Positions 53,375 to 64,000 of a stretch of DNA of 64,000 bases are shown here, one piece after another. The position numbers were made by a program, and so were the translations under genes. Origin of the DNA: Ixodes scapularis (Eukaryota > Arthropoda > Arachnida > Ixodida > Ixodidae); the NCBI RefSeq assembly GCF_016920785.2, contig NW_024609880.1:60525292-60589291 (forward strand), in the 5' to 3' direction. The notes beneath the pieces were generated by a model. That model was not told where the DNA came from, ran no database searches, and saw only the letters and a list, made by a program, of their open reading frames with translations. The first letter of the stretch is position 1; each line of letters begins with the position of its first letter.

Positions 53375-53665
53375 AATGATTAGTGGGTCGACCTAAAGCT
53401 AGCCGCTTTAGTCTTCACATCACTCATCGTGCGTGTTAGAACTCAAAAACGCCGGCTCCCATCGTTTGGTATTCGCACTTGAACGCGTTGGACGAGTGCA
53501 GTGACGACAAAGGCAGCCTTTGTCTCCACTGAATTGGTCGAACGCTTTAGAACGCAGAAAGCCCGCGTCCGGCGCTTGCCTCTCGCATTCGAACGCTTTC
53601 GACGTGTGCAATGGAGCCAAAAGGCAGCTAGCTTTAGGTCTACCCACTAATCATTCTGACCACAG
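53375..53665. mobile_element. Palindromic element, 29-bp TIRs and self-complementary centre
   Basis: AATGATTAGTGGGTCGACC (53375) continuing as TAAAGCTAGC is mirrored by GCTAGCTTTAGGTC, TACCCACTAATCATT ending near 53665, one mismatch in 29. The axis near 53516 is also palindromic (GACAAAGGCAGCCTTTGTC). Arms between are more diverged. It is GC-richer than its flanks. Confidence 0.65.
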
Positions 53666-53885
53666 CTCGGCGTTCGGGCGTCCCCGCGGGCTATCGTCTC
53701 TTATTCTACCTCCATTTTTAGGCGCATACCTCCATTTCGACACCATATATTCACTGACAGCCTAAATAATGTACGTGGCGCGGAAAGTCGCGAGCATCTT
53801 TGTATCACTACAGAGCCAGTGAAATTGCGGCGTGAGCCGACAACAACGCCGAAGAACGCAACACAACCCAAGTAACAGTACCACA

Positions 53886-54096
53886 ACGCGGAGCGCAAGT
53901 TCGTCTGCTCCTTGAGCAGCGGTTGCAGTGACGTCAAAACACCCAGCTCTGATTGACTCCAACTGAAAGAACACCGGGTAGACCTCAAGGCAGCTAGACT
54001 TGGGGTCTACCCACTATCCCTCCATCGGAGCCAATCAGAGCCCGGCCTTCTGACGTACACCCATGTGCAAGAAGCAGGCGAACCTGCCTTCCGCAT
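53886..54096. mobile_element. Palindromic MITE (CGGAG-CGCAAGTTCG family), copy 2
   Basis: Left CGGAGCGCAAGTTCGTCTGC, right GCAGGCGAACCTGCCTTCCG. Inner mirrored blocks: CAGCTCTGATTG / CAATCAGAGCCC and GGGTAGACCTC / GGGGTCTACCC. Same family as 34400-34622. Confidence 0.65.
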
Positions 54097-55009
54097 AGGC
54101 CACGTCCTGCGTTTCTTAAGCTGTCATTGATTATAGCCGCGGAAGGAGCATACTACCATCGTAACCAAGGTAAGTTCTCATCAACATATCAACCTCTGTC
54201 ATGGCGCGCTAAACAGACAAAACAGCATAAAGCTGCTGAGAAGTGGACTGAAACGTGGATCGGTCAGCGTTCAAAATGAGGTGTCCAGCGCCTGCGCTTT
54301 GTTGATGTTCAGAACTTTTTGTAGACCGTACACAACAGCCTTGCGTTGTTAGAGGGAGCTGGCACCCTCATTTCGATGTAGTGGGCCTAGATTAGAGAGT
54401 GTTTCCAACTGATGAATCGCGGTCACGTGGTCTACGGGCCGCGTTTGCATTGCAAGTTGCAGAAACGAGTCAAAAGTGTTGATCGTCTGCAAGCGTATCT
54501 GCCACCTCATCCGCTTTTTTCCTTGCTCCTCAAAAACGCATCGCATGTGCGTTACTCCCAATCGATCTGCGAAGAAGGCGCCTGCCATTAAATTATAAAC
54601 GCTCCGTATAGTTTGAGTCGCTCCCTCTCTTAAATCTAGGCGTATACTTCAAGCAAGAATTGAGCACGCACCCTCGGAGCACGCATTCCTCGGCGGGCGT
54701 ACAGCATCTACAAGAAGTCGAAATTAGCACTCAATGTCGTTGATCCATCTTCAACGAATTCAAAAGTCATTTACCACCAACAAGTCCTTCATGCTTTTCA
54801 CCTTGAGCTCCCTCGAAGGAGTTTCAGGAATGACCATTATCTTCTAAATCAAAACTCGCTTGGACAAGCAATTGGATAGCTTGAATTATGCGATTTAAGA
54901 ATGCGGTTAGGAACTCGCCTGGCAGATAAATCTTCTTCAACACAACCGCCAGTAAAGAAGGACTTAGAAACTTTACCACCGCAAAATCGTTTGGACAATC
55001 TGGCGGGTA
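54097..55009. other. 3' flank of cuticle gene 5; nothing recognised
   Basis: No gene, TIR pair or clear poly(A) hexamer for gene 5 was found in this moderately AT-rich stretch. Confidence 0.4.
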
Positions 55010-58000
55010 CTAGTAATACTTCCCACTATATCCAGTGAAAAAGATAGGAGGCGCACTCCTCAGACTTGACAAGGGATGACTGAAAAAGTCTTCTTTGCCT
55101 GCCGTGACGTACTCCACTTGTGAGTGATGGCCGAGCAGAGGCGCGGCCTCATTTCCTCCGCCCTTTGAGAGCGAAGGAGCCGAGGGCACAAACTCCAGCG
55201 TAGCGCCTGGTTGTGGAACGTACTCAACCGAAGATTGAGGCCCGGAAGGAGCATACTCCACCGATGAAGCATGCGCGGCCACGAGGTTGTGGCCGACGGG
55301 AGCCGCATGCTCAACTGGAGTTGGAGGAGGGATGGGGGCGAAGGAGGGGGTGAACGTCTTCACTGGATGTGGGTTGGCATTGTAGAGCGCGCCGGCAGTG
55401 TAGCTGGATGCAGTCCCAGGCTCGTTGGTCTGAATGCTTGCCCGGAAACCGTGCTCGTCCGCGACGTACTTGACGTGGCGATAGATGCCATTGGCATCGT
55501 GGAAACCGTAGGATCCTTTCTTGATATTGTTCGCATCACTCTCTTCGTGTCGGACTTGCTTGTTGCCGTGTTCGTCGACTGTCTCGTACCCGAAGGTGTA
55601 AGGTTGAGGTGCCTGTTTTCGAAAACATAATGCGCGTGATTAGCATATATTGATTGCTACGAACAATATGCACAACTCAATGTGCAACGTTATATGTTTC
55701 TCAAATATCGTTAAAATGTGAGGGTATGAGGATATAGCAATCTGTATTACCCCCTGTGTAGTGACTTTTATCATGCACTGTAAGACGAAAATTTCGTATT
55801 GTATCATTGGGCTGTCGCTAAACAAATCAAGTTTGATATTTGAAATGTCGTTTTTTGTAGAGTAGGCTTAACCAATAAAACCTAGAAAATGCTCTGGTTA
55901 TTTATTGTTTAGCGAACTAAATCAATTTCGCTGTAAATAAATCTCGAGGGTATTCAACTCGAGAGTTTTTTTCTAATTGCGTGCTTGAGATTAAGCAGTC
56001 TATGCGTTAGACAAAAACGGGACATGGAGCCTCGAATGGGATCAATACATAGAACACACTGACGAACTTTCTGCACTCTAACATTTCTTGTGAACGCTTG
56101 GTACCTATTGTAATAATTACTTCAATGTACATTTGGTTTTCGGGAGCAAAGGCGGCGTGGACTCTCATGTAACATAAAGAAATCTAAAATTGAACTTAAA
56201 ATATATGAGACACAGAGAAAGAAAAACTAGTTAAGGCGTTACACCATCTAAGTTATTGCTCAAATTCTATCGAATACAATAATGCCATAACAGTACAATA
56301 AAAGTAGCAATATTATTGTAGTATCAAAGTGACATCTTAAATAAAGATGGCAATCATCCGCGTCAATCATAATCGTCCGAAAAAAGAAGCATTCAATAAG
56401 TCTCCAAAATCGTCGCCAAGCCACTGTATTATACTGCATCACACGAATGGGTGCCCTTGGCTTCTAATGTTCCACAATCTGAACAGTTACTTTTACTAAA
56501 GTTTGAAATAACATATTCCTCATCTGTATTCGTTGGAAAGAGCTATGCACATATTAAAAGAAAATAATATACATTTTCCCCACGAACCTGCTTAACTTTA
56601 GAAGACGCAGTGTACTCAAATATTGAATGTGAATGGTGTCGAAATGGAAACTGTGAAGTTTTTTTTTTTTTTTTTTATGCACTGCTTTGTGTTATAAAAC
56701 CTTGTTTGCTGGGGATTATTAATCCCTAAAATTTCAGTAAAGAAAAATATCTTAAAAGTACGCATCATCTCAGGCCATATTTTTGCCTAACAAGTACTTA
56801 CTTGTAATTTTTGTTTTACTTACTCTTTAATTATATTCCGGCTTAAGGTAACGCATCTGGAACTCATTCAAGCTCCTTGAGATTAGTCAAGACGACCACT
56901 ATATGTACAAGGTACGTTACATGGCCTCTCCAATGCACGCGCAAGCATACAGCTTGCAACTAGACTACTTAATCTTTCACTGGCATCAAAAGCCAACAAG
57001 ACTTACGAAGATCTCTTTCACGTGCTTCACAACGGGATGAACAGGAACCACTGTTTCCACCGGTGCGGCCTTCGACGCGTGTACTTCCGGTTGATAGCGA
57101 CCGTGGAATAACGGACCACCGTGCACACCAACACCAGGAGACGCAGCGTGCACTAATATGGGAGACGAATGCACTGCCAACGCTACACCACTCACACCCG
57201 GGCCCCCGTGACCGTTGTGAGCACCGGCAGGAGATGAGTCCACCGATGCGTCGTGATGCGCCACTCCTACGTGAACTGGCGTCACGTGGACGGAGAGGGG
57301 GAGGGCTTCATATCCGGACACTGAGCCGTGTCCGCCGCCACGTTGGACAACGCTGTTCACTCCGTCGGTACCGAACGGCGAATAGTCATAACCGGCCGGA
57401 GATCCGTGGTGGTGATGTTTCGCGTCTGTAATCTTGGTGTAGGTCAGGAGCACGAGCAAAACCGTGGAAATCATCTGTAAACGGAAGACAGAGACTCAAG
57501 CTGTAGTTCCATATGGGGACAAGAATCAGAAACGGGAAATTACTTATATAGGCCCAGAATGGAGCAATGTTCAACACTTAACAATAGAGTCTTGGTTAGT
57601 CTGCAAAATTTAGTGCGTATCCGAACTTGCTTAGAAATATTAACCGGCTGAAACAGCCATTTAAATAAACATTTTAACGGATGGTCAGACCAAGTTATGT
57701 TTACTTGATACAGACGTTAGAAAGCATTTGAGTAGAACTATGGGAGTGCCCAACAAATTCTGCTAGAATAACCTGGTTATCTACTAAAACAAGAAAAATG
57801 ACATGTCTAACTTTCTAATATGCTTGTCTGGAGCACTAGACAAGCATTGTTTTTTTTAAGCAGAACTTTCCAAAATTAAGAAGTAAGAAACAATTCATGC
57901 ACTGTTTCATAGTAGGCAATATTGCTAGTCTATTACGTCACAGAAGTACACTGAGCGTGGCACCATTAACCCTCTAAAACAATGCAGGATACTTATCAAT

Positions 58001-58436
58001 TATTTCGTTATATGAAATATCCGCTTTCCCAGTATTCTTTTTGTTAAACCTGATGCAATCGTAGCTAGCAGGGTATTGCATTTAATAAAGTGATGAACTG
58101 TTTTATTTAGAATTCAATATGCCTTCTAGTTTTCACATCTAAAAGCAAACGCATGAGGTGACGAATATAACCTTGGCTGGCCTCAAGAATGTATAACATT
58201 CTTGAGGGGGCTGATAAGAAAAATTGTAATTAAATATTGCTTGCAACTTGCAATGCGGCATATTTTCTTGCGTATCCAATGATTGGCAAAAACGCTTTAG
58301 AATCCAATCGTAGGAATAGTGTTTCCTATTTTCTTCTTTTGTTTTTTTTACTTACGAGTACTAGTGATCTTATGCTAATCAACCCCCTAAATACAAAATG
58401 ATAATGAGCCACGTCACAACTCACCTGAACGAGCAT
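55010..58436 (-). CDS. Cuticle protein, CPR type with His/Gly-rich N-terminal domain; gene 5
   Basis: Secreted cuticle protein. Exons: 58436-58425 (M-L-V-Q, then GTGAGT), 57474-57007 (156 residues after CGTTTACAG, then GTAAGT) and 55612-55010 (after GAAAACAG, ending TAG). All joins are phase 0; the product is 360 aa. The signal peptide MLVQMISTVLLVLLTYTKI continues TDA, with cleavage likely before KHHHH. Exon 2 then codes a His-, Gly- and Val-rich domain (KHHHHGSPAGYDYSPFG, SVHVTPVHVGVAHHD, PVHPVVKHVKEIF) not seen in the other genes. The RR core in exon 3 is PYTFGYETVDEHGNKQ, GSYGFHDANGIYR, KYVADEHGFRA and TNEPGT, with a tail containing SSVEYAPS / SSVEYVPQ repeats and ending GKYY. A TATA box lies 80-87 bp before the ATG. 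Confidence 0.87.
55613..57006. other. Intron 2 of cuticle gene 5
   Basis: About 1.4 kb, AT-rich, with an 18-bp poly-T run near 56659-56677. It contains no recognisable element. Confidence 0.6.
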
Positions 58437-58515
58437 CGCGAGCACACGCGTTACGCACGAGCCTATAACACTGCGGAATCAGATTGAATAAGGCGAGAGC
58501 CCAAGCATCAGCTGG

Positions 58516-58523
58516 TTTTTATA
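58516..58523 (-). promoter_or_regulatory. TATA box of cuticle gene 5
   Basis: TATAAAAA on the minus strand, 80-87 bp upstream of the ATG at 58436, in the same position as in genes 1 and 3. Confidence 0.7.
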
Positions 58524-58529
58524 GAACCT

Positions 58530-60540
58530 AAAGGAAGTGTTCCACTTTGAGAGACCGCGCTGCCGTGTGGTATTCCGGGAAGCCTCATGAAACGTTGAAC
58601 GTACGCCTCGCCTGCCCCCTTCCCCTTCCATACCCCATCGGTCCAACCACCAGACTATCCACCGACACCAAAAGTGGGGCGGGTCCAGTGTGCGACTCCA
58701 CGAAAATAATAATAAAACTAAAGGGAGGAGGGAAAGGGACGAGTCGGTGGGAGACGCACCTCTGCTCCAATTTTGAACCTTTTAGTTCGGCTGCACGTTG
58801 GCTACCGTTATACCTTGCGCCTCTCCATTCTTCTTGAGATAGGAAAGTGCTTCGTGTTGTTTTTTTCCTCTCACTTTCCGTTGCCGGCATAGTACGCGCA
58901 GCTGTCTGCTGTGCCGCTATGTTTGTTGTCCTAATATCCGAATACGCTGTGTTGACATGGCGCGTTGCCCTACCCGCGAGAACCACACCTTGTTCCGCGC
59001 ACATGGGCTGCTCAAACCAGCACGGACGTTTTAGAAGTCCGGTGATTACCATAAGCATTCAGGTTGCGAGGCATAATACGAGTGAGTGAGACGAATTGAT
59101 GGTACGTTTTCACTATAACATTTAAGTAATCTCAATCCCCCCCGCCCCCCCCCCCCCCGCCCTCTTAGTTTATTGTTGGAGGACATTCAATCTTTGTGTC
59201 GTTTCATTCGAAACCAAAAATGCAGCGGCGAATAAAGTGGTCTTGATTATGTGCGGTTGCTGCTAATGTGTCGCTCTACCGGACGTTTCTGGTTCATTGA
59301 ACGCATAATTCGTTAAAGACACGTCTTGTTTAATACAGTATTTTGAGGCGGTACTCCCGATATTCGTTTTTAATAAACAGACTAGAAGTCAACCTGACCA
59401 GCGTGTGTTGTGTTGAATAGCAGTGGCGTGCTCTTGTTGGTTTTGTGTCTGCTCAGAATTTAATTTTATAAAGTGGGAAAACATTTTTAGGCTGACGTTG
59501 AACATTCGTGACTGGTTAACGCGAGGATCCGTGCAGACTTAGACATTCCTATGGGGCTCGAGGCAGCGGTGAAGAATCATTTATGGAAATAAAAAAAAAT
59601 ATCGTACAGGAATTGTGGCTTACCTAGGGTATCTAGGCGGGCGAAATGGAATGCCGCATTATTTTTGTCAAACTTCTCGCTTCCTTAACTAACGGTCAGA
59701 ATAGCTGTGCCGGTTTTGCATCTGGTACGCTCTTATAGATGGGTCAAAAAAATATCTTCAGTTAGAACTTCTAAAATTAACTTTTGAAAAATGTGCAAGA
59801 ACGCATTAATTTCATGGATATTGTAGGCGGTGAATATGCAGTAGCTAGGAACCTCATCCATTACATCTCTCTGTATGGTAAGCCAGAGGCCCGTCGGGAT
59901 GAAGATCAATAATGGATCCTATCCAGACATTTCTGTGCTAAATTAAGTTAAACTCAAAGTTATGAACTGCATAGAAATTCGATTGGACAAACTGGACGTC
60001 CCGCGTGGAAATCGCACTGCTAACTGCCCTCGCTACTTCTCACTGGAAAAGTCTAGTAGCAGCGGGAATTAGGAACAATATTTTCAAGTCTATATATATT
60101 GCAGCCTTCTAGTGTTGTTGCTCTTTGCCAGTGAGCAGCTCATCAGAGGAATGTTGGGAGAATCGCAATGCTTGTTTGACTAGTTTTTACTAAATATTCG
60201 CTCCGCGACTGAACTAAATTGTGAAACCTTATCCTGTCCTTGTCAGTACAGTTTTCGCTTTGTTTGTATATAAAAACTGTTGAGATGAGACTTCATGCTT
60301 TATTGAGCTTTAAAAACTGAACTTTACCAAATTTGGTCGTCACTTCAGAGCCGTTTCGTCTATAATGTGTCTTGTAAATCGCTATTAATCTGTCAACATG
60401 TAGAAGTCAAAACAGCCACATAACAAGGGTAAGTGGCGATGTTAAAAACGTCGAGTGAATGAAGGACGAACAAAACTGTAAGCTCCTGGACAACCTTGCT
60501 GTCAATAAAAGAAGATGAAACGAAAAAGATGTAAAATTAT
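58530..60540. other. Upstream flank of cuticle gene 5; nothing recognised
   Basis: A GC-richer block at 58540-59060 is open in both directions (157 codons minus) without motifs. A 21-bp poly-C-rich run is at 59138-59158. The remainder is AT-rich. Confidence 0.4.
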
Positions 60541-60544
60541 ATAC

Positions 60545-60608
<64 letters not shown>
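60541..60608. repeat. (TA)n microsatellite
   Basis: About 34 TA units with a few CA interruptions, running straight into the left end of the foldback element. A matching TA run starts at its right end. Confidence 0.95.
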
Positions 60609-60613
<5 letters not shown>

Positions 60614-61276
60614 GTTTTTTTTAGGTCTAACAGATTTGTTTAAAAAAGGCCATGAAAGTTACACTTCTGCCGCTTGTGGAGGTGAGTTATACTGCAAGGG
60701 GGACATATTAAAGGAGGCTAATCGTAACAATCAGTCAACTAATAATTAAAATTCGTTAATTAACTTTTTAATTGAAAAAAAGAGACATTTGGTTCCAATT
60801 AGAAACTTGTTCAGCATCATCGAAAACCACGAAATCAGTAATTTGCAGAAAGACTTTGAGCGTGTGAGAAGCGTAGTAGTGCACTAAATTTACCACTCGT
60901 GGAGGGTACAAGGCTAGCTGTTGCGATAAGGCGCCCACGTGATTTTTCCGTCTCTTATCTAGCCCCAGCCTTGTACCTGCTCCACGAGTGGTAACTTTAG
61001 GACAATACTACGCTTTTCACGCGCCGAAAGTCTTTCTGAAAATGAGTGATTTAATGGTTTTCGATGATGATGAGCAAGTTTCTAATTGGAACCATATGTC
61101 TATTTTCATTAATTAAAAAGTTAGGTGACGAATTTTAATTAATTAGACGACTGATCATTACGATTAACCGCTTATAGTGTGTCCGCCTTGCCGTATAACC
61201 CGCCTCCACAAGCGGCATAAGCGTAACTTTCACGGCTTTTTTAAAACAAATCTGTTGAGCTTAAAAAAACACCCTG

Positions 61277-61277
<1 letters not shown>
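60609..61277. mobile_element. Foldback element, about 315-bp inverted arms
   Basis: Left end AGGGTGTTTTTTTTAGG and right end TTAAAAAAACACCCTG. Arms mirror each other through CAGATTTGTTT, GGAGGTGAGTTATAC / GTATAACCCGCCTCC, AACCACGAAATCAGT and GTACAAGGC. The centre GATAAGGCGCCCACGTGATTT is the reverse orientation of the centre in the 50.5-kb element. It sits inside a TA repeat, suggesting a TA-rich target. Non-coding. Confidence 0.82.

Positions 61278-61316
<39 letters not shown>
61278..61316. repeat. (TA)n-(GA)n compound microsatellite
   Basis: A short TA run followed by about 11 GA units directly after the foldback element. Confidence 0.9.
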
Positions 61317-61349
61317 AAACGAGGCGCAGGATGGCGAAAAATATATACG

Positions 61350-61531
61350 CAAGAAAACGCACCTGAGACGGTTGCTGGAGTTTTTAAAACATAGTATTGG
61401 TAACGTTTGTCGACGATTCGGCCTGAGCCAGACCTTTTTCGAAAAAGGTCTGGCTCAGGCCGAAACGTCAGTCGACTTTACCAATACTGTGTTTTAAAAA
61501 CTCCAACAACCGTCTCAGCTGCGTTTTTTTC

Positions 61532-61585
<54 letters not shown>

Positions 61586-61616
61586 GAAAAAAACGCAGCT
61601 GAGACGGTTGTTGGAG

Positions 61617-61618
<2 letters not shown>
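61350..61618. repeat. Nested inverted repeats: two overlapping palindromes
   Basis: The first axis is at 61440/61441 (CCTTTTTCGAAAAAGG perfect), with arms of about 85-90 nt reaching 61350 and 61535. The second axis is inside a 50-bp TA run (61533-61583): CAACAACCGTCTCAGCTGCG (61504-61523) is mirrored by CGCAGCTGAGACGG after the run. The same segment therefore occurs three times, alternating in direction. Another TA run follows (61618-61651). Confidence 0.8.
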
Positions 61619-61658
<40 letters not shown>

Positions 61659-61873
61659 AAGAAGAGCTGTCCCCGCTCGAAACATCATCATAAACTTCAA
61701 GAAATTTCATTCCAGGGATTGCACTATGCTAATTTCCAATGCCACCAATGTGGCATTGCTGGCATTGGTTGGGCCTTGACGGTGCTTTAAGCAGCTGTAA
61801 ATGCAGGATAAGCCATCTTGGTGCTCTCAGTGTTGCGTGCGGGCCCGTAGACACGCGCAATATGACGATTTAA

Positions 61874-62074
61874 GGCCCAACCACGTGGGACGTTTTACAC
61901 GCGCTTTTCCCGCGTCCGCGTCATGTCCCTTCTCCGCGGGTCGCCTTCGGCTATATCTGCCCCAGCGAGATCTTGATGTCGGCCCGCGCGTTGCATTGCT
62001 TCAGGTGATCTCGAGTGACGCGCGCCGACGCTGACTCGGGCGAAACGCGTTAAGAGCTCCCTATGTGGTTGGGG
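61874..62074. mobile_element. Possible short TIR element (CCCAACCAC ends)
   Basis: GGCCCAACCACGTGGGA at 61874 and, mirrored, TCCCTATGTGGTTGGG ending near 62074, enclosing about 170 bp of GC-rich DNA with ACGCG motifs near both ends. The right end runs into a 22-bp poly-G tract (62070-62091). No target duplication was identified. Confidence 0.4.
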
Positions 62075-62091
62075 GGGGGGGGGGGGGGGGG

Positions 62092-64000
62092 GACATTAGG
62101 CGATCTGATTTACGCTTTAGTTATAATCTATATATTGTTTGCCACATATTCGAAGTATGTACAGCCTACTGTGTTACCGAAACAAACAGAATCCCAGCTA
62201 GGACGGCGCGACAAATTCAGCGTGAAGAGGAAAACACCGAAAGCCGAGCGCATGACATGATAACGTCAGGCTAGAAACCAAAAGTGGGCCTGGACGCTTG
62301 GGTAAACAGTTCAAATAACGACTTGTATGCACGTTTTTGGGAAAAGTCCTCCGTTCAGGATATGACATTAGCGACGTCAAGATATCTGACCGTCAACTAG
62401 GTCTTCGACCAGCTTAAAGTCATGAAAAGGAATTGTTCAATACGCAGATTCCTAACCCTCACAACTCTCCTTCAAACCTAGAACACCGCGACCACCCAAC
62501 ACAAAGCAAAGCTTGAAAAAGTCAGGCGTAGCCGAGAATTGTCCCCGGCCCATGTCCGCGAAGAACACATTTGGGTGCTCCTCTCATTTCGTGATAAATA
62601 CTTCATTTTATAGTTTATTATTTTTTTGTCGTTAGTTTTTTTGTTTGTTTTTTTCTTACGAAACTTTTAAAGTCCAAGGTTGTCTCGTTTCTTTTAATTT
62701 AGCATCATTCACACTTCTACCAAAGTCCGGACAGCCAAACAGTGTTCTATGATGTTTACATGCAGTCTGTGTTTTAGACCAAATCACTGAAGATGCTTAA
62801 AAATGGGTTTTTGGTAGAATGTCGTGCATAATGATGAAGAACTAGAGACAAAACGAATGGTGAAATCAAGCGGAATTTGCATTATTTTAAAATATTATCA
62901 CTTTACATGACCAACACCTGAATTTTTATAGTTGCATTTTGTCTCGCCGGCAGAAAAAAAAGTTATTCAAACATTATGACGGAGACGATTACAATATGCT
63001 ACAATAAGCATTTATATAAAAACAAAACGCAGGACGTACCTTATGATATTCACGCTTCGTCCTTCGTGATTCGTTCTTCAGCTAGGGACACGCAATGTTT
63101 GTGTTTCTTAAGCTCTTAATGACTACAGTCACTAAAATTAGCTTGGCTGGGAAGTATAACTCTAATTCCATAAAAGGCTTCAGGCTCCAACAATGGGACG
63201 ATACCGAATCAAAGCAAATCGTTTTTACGAAGTGTGTTTGGTCCTGAAACCAAAGCGTGTAATAACAAGCCCTTCGCTTAAAAACTATATCACTCTGCAC
63301 AAACAAACCCACTCTTTAGATACTGATGTGCGCGAATATTCCAGAAAGAGGGGACTGGAAATCGTTATGTCTTGAAAATGAGCGCAGGCCAGCAATACTG
63401 TCGGTTGTACAATATCAAAATTACTGCTTCAGAGGCTGCCAAGTTATCACTCGAGTTGTCGGAAGAATCTTTCGGAGGATGCTAATCGAGTCGCTTTTTT
63501 TACGGGTCGTGTGCTGCAACACTCGACCTTAAACGGGAGCATGTCAGAAGCAATTCGACCTTCATGGATGGCTGGAAAAATTCAGGATGCTACGCTCCAA
63601 GGAACACGATATCGCTGTGCCGCCAGCTTCTGAATCGTGTCAAGTGTACAACTTTGATTTTCCTGGTTGCCTGTCAACAAACACACTGAAAAGAGATCAT
63701 AAAATGTCTTTCTCGACGTGAGTGTTGTACAGCATATATGACTGATATAGCAAGACAATTATGTTTGATGTAATGCCGCGGCATGGAGATATTATGAAGT
63801 TCAGTGTCACGTCGGCTAGAGATTGTTAGAAATAAATTTCTAAAGAGAGGATATTTGTGGCCAACTATAGGAGAAGTACAAGGAAACATGACACGTCAAT
63901 GGAGTTATATGCATTATGCTTGGCGTCAACTTATCTTTGCGACAACGTCAAATATATAATCGGAGACACCTTTTTGTGGCATTTTCTAAAAGAGGAGCAA
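62092..64000. other. Intergenic to window end; nothing recognised
   Basis: AT-rich; no gene, domain or pairable repeat found. Confidence 0.45.

Noticed and set aside
58585..59058. A 157-codon minus-strand frame upstream of gene 5
   Set aside because: Overlapping plus-strand frames are equally long; composition reflects a GC-rich patch, and no domain or splice signals support it.
61407..61790. Open frames rich in Ile-Tyr repeats on both strands
   Set aside because: They are translations of (TA)n runs and of palindrome arms.
1..64000. CRISPR arrays, operons, ribosome binding sites and prophage features
   Set aside because: The gene structure is eukaryotic (introns, TATA boxes, AATAAA signals), and no spaced direct-repeat array was found.

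Overview
The window looks like nuclear DNA of a hard tick (Ixodidae), probably a metastriate. The reason is five secreted cuticle-protein genes of the chelicerate Rebers-Riddiford (CPR, chitin_bind_4) type, each with the arachnid-style YVAD...G(F/Y)...TNEPGT core. They sit in AT-rich intergenic DNA full of retroelement and MITE debris, with long microsatellites and poly-G/poly-C tracts. No bacterial, organellar, tRNA, rRNA or CRISPR features were seen. The species cannot be fixed from the sequence alone.

Host genes. The CPR genes are at 233-1686 (-), 21923-23460 (-), 25967-26622 (-), 39043-44986 (+) and 55010-58436 (-). All five could be rebuilt as three-exon genes with phase-0 introns: a micro-exon coding only 3-4 residues (MFK, MILK, MLSK, MILQ, MLVQ), a second exon completing the signal peptide and any N-terminal extension, and a last exon with the chitin-binding domain and a variable tail. 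Four have a TATA box upstream. They look like tandem descendants of one ancestor and should work together in building cuticle. The mature proteins differ in their tails: short, Lys/His-rich, Ala/Val/His-rich, an Ala-Pro-Tyr repeat, and a His/Gly-rich N-terminal domain.

Mobile DNA by region. 3.9-5.4 kb: a hairpin and a dead CR1/Jockey-like LINE. 6.1-9.9 kb: a perfect hairpin, a TTAA-bounded TIR element, and a second LINE (ORF1 with PHD-like finger, endonuclease, C-terminus) that has lost its reverse transcriptase. 11.9-16.2 kb: a nearly complete Ty3/Gypsy element with LTRs, primer-binding site, gag, a canonical -1 frameshift heptamer, pol and polypurine tract. 19.2-20.2 and 28.2-28.7 kb: a non-autonomous family bounded by GAGCGCAGCTC, filled with a palindromic AT-rich minisatellite; one copy holds an array of GTCACGTGAC palindromes. 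28.7-31.0 kb: a foldback element with a THAP-domain exon in both arms. 50.5 and 60.6 kb: two smaller foldbacks sharing its inner arm sequence. 34.4 and 53.9 kb: two copies of another palindromic MITE. 36.4 kb: a mariner transposase fragment. 41.7 kb: a palindromic MITE lying 45 bp before an exon of the fourth CPR gene. 52.3 kb: an inverted pair of tRNA-SINE-like pieces. 61.3-62.1 kb: nested palindromes in TA repeats and a small TIR element.

The most unusual items are the THAP foldback (reminiscent of Galileo/P-superfamily elements), the GTCACGTGAC array between homopolymer tracts, the in-frame GGGAAAC site at the gag/pol overlap, and a probable GC-AG intron in the fourth CPR gene. Exon models rest on splice consensus, phase and homology to the family as I know it; no transcripts or databases were consulted.
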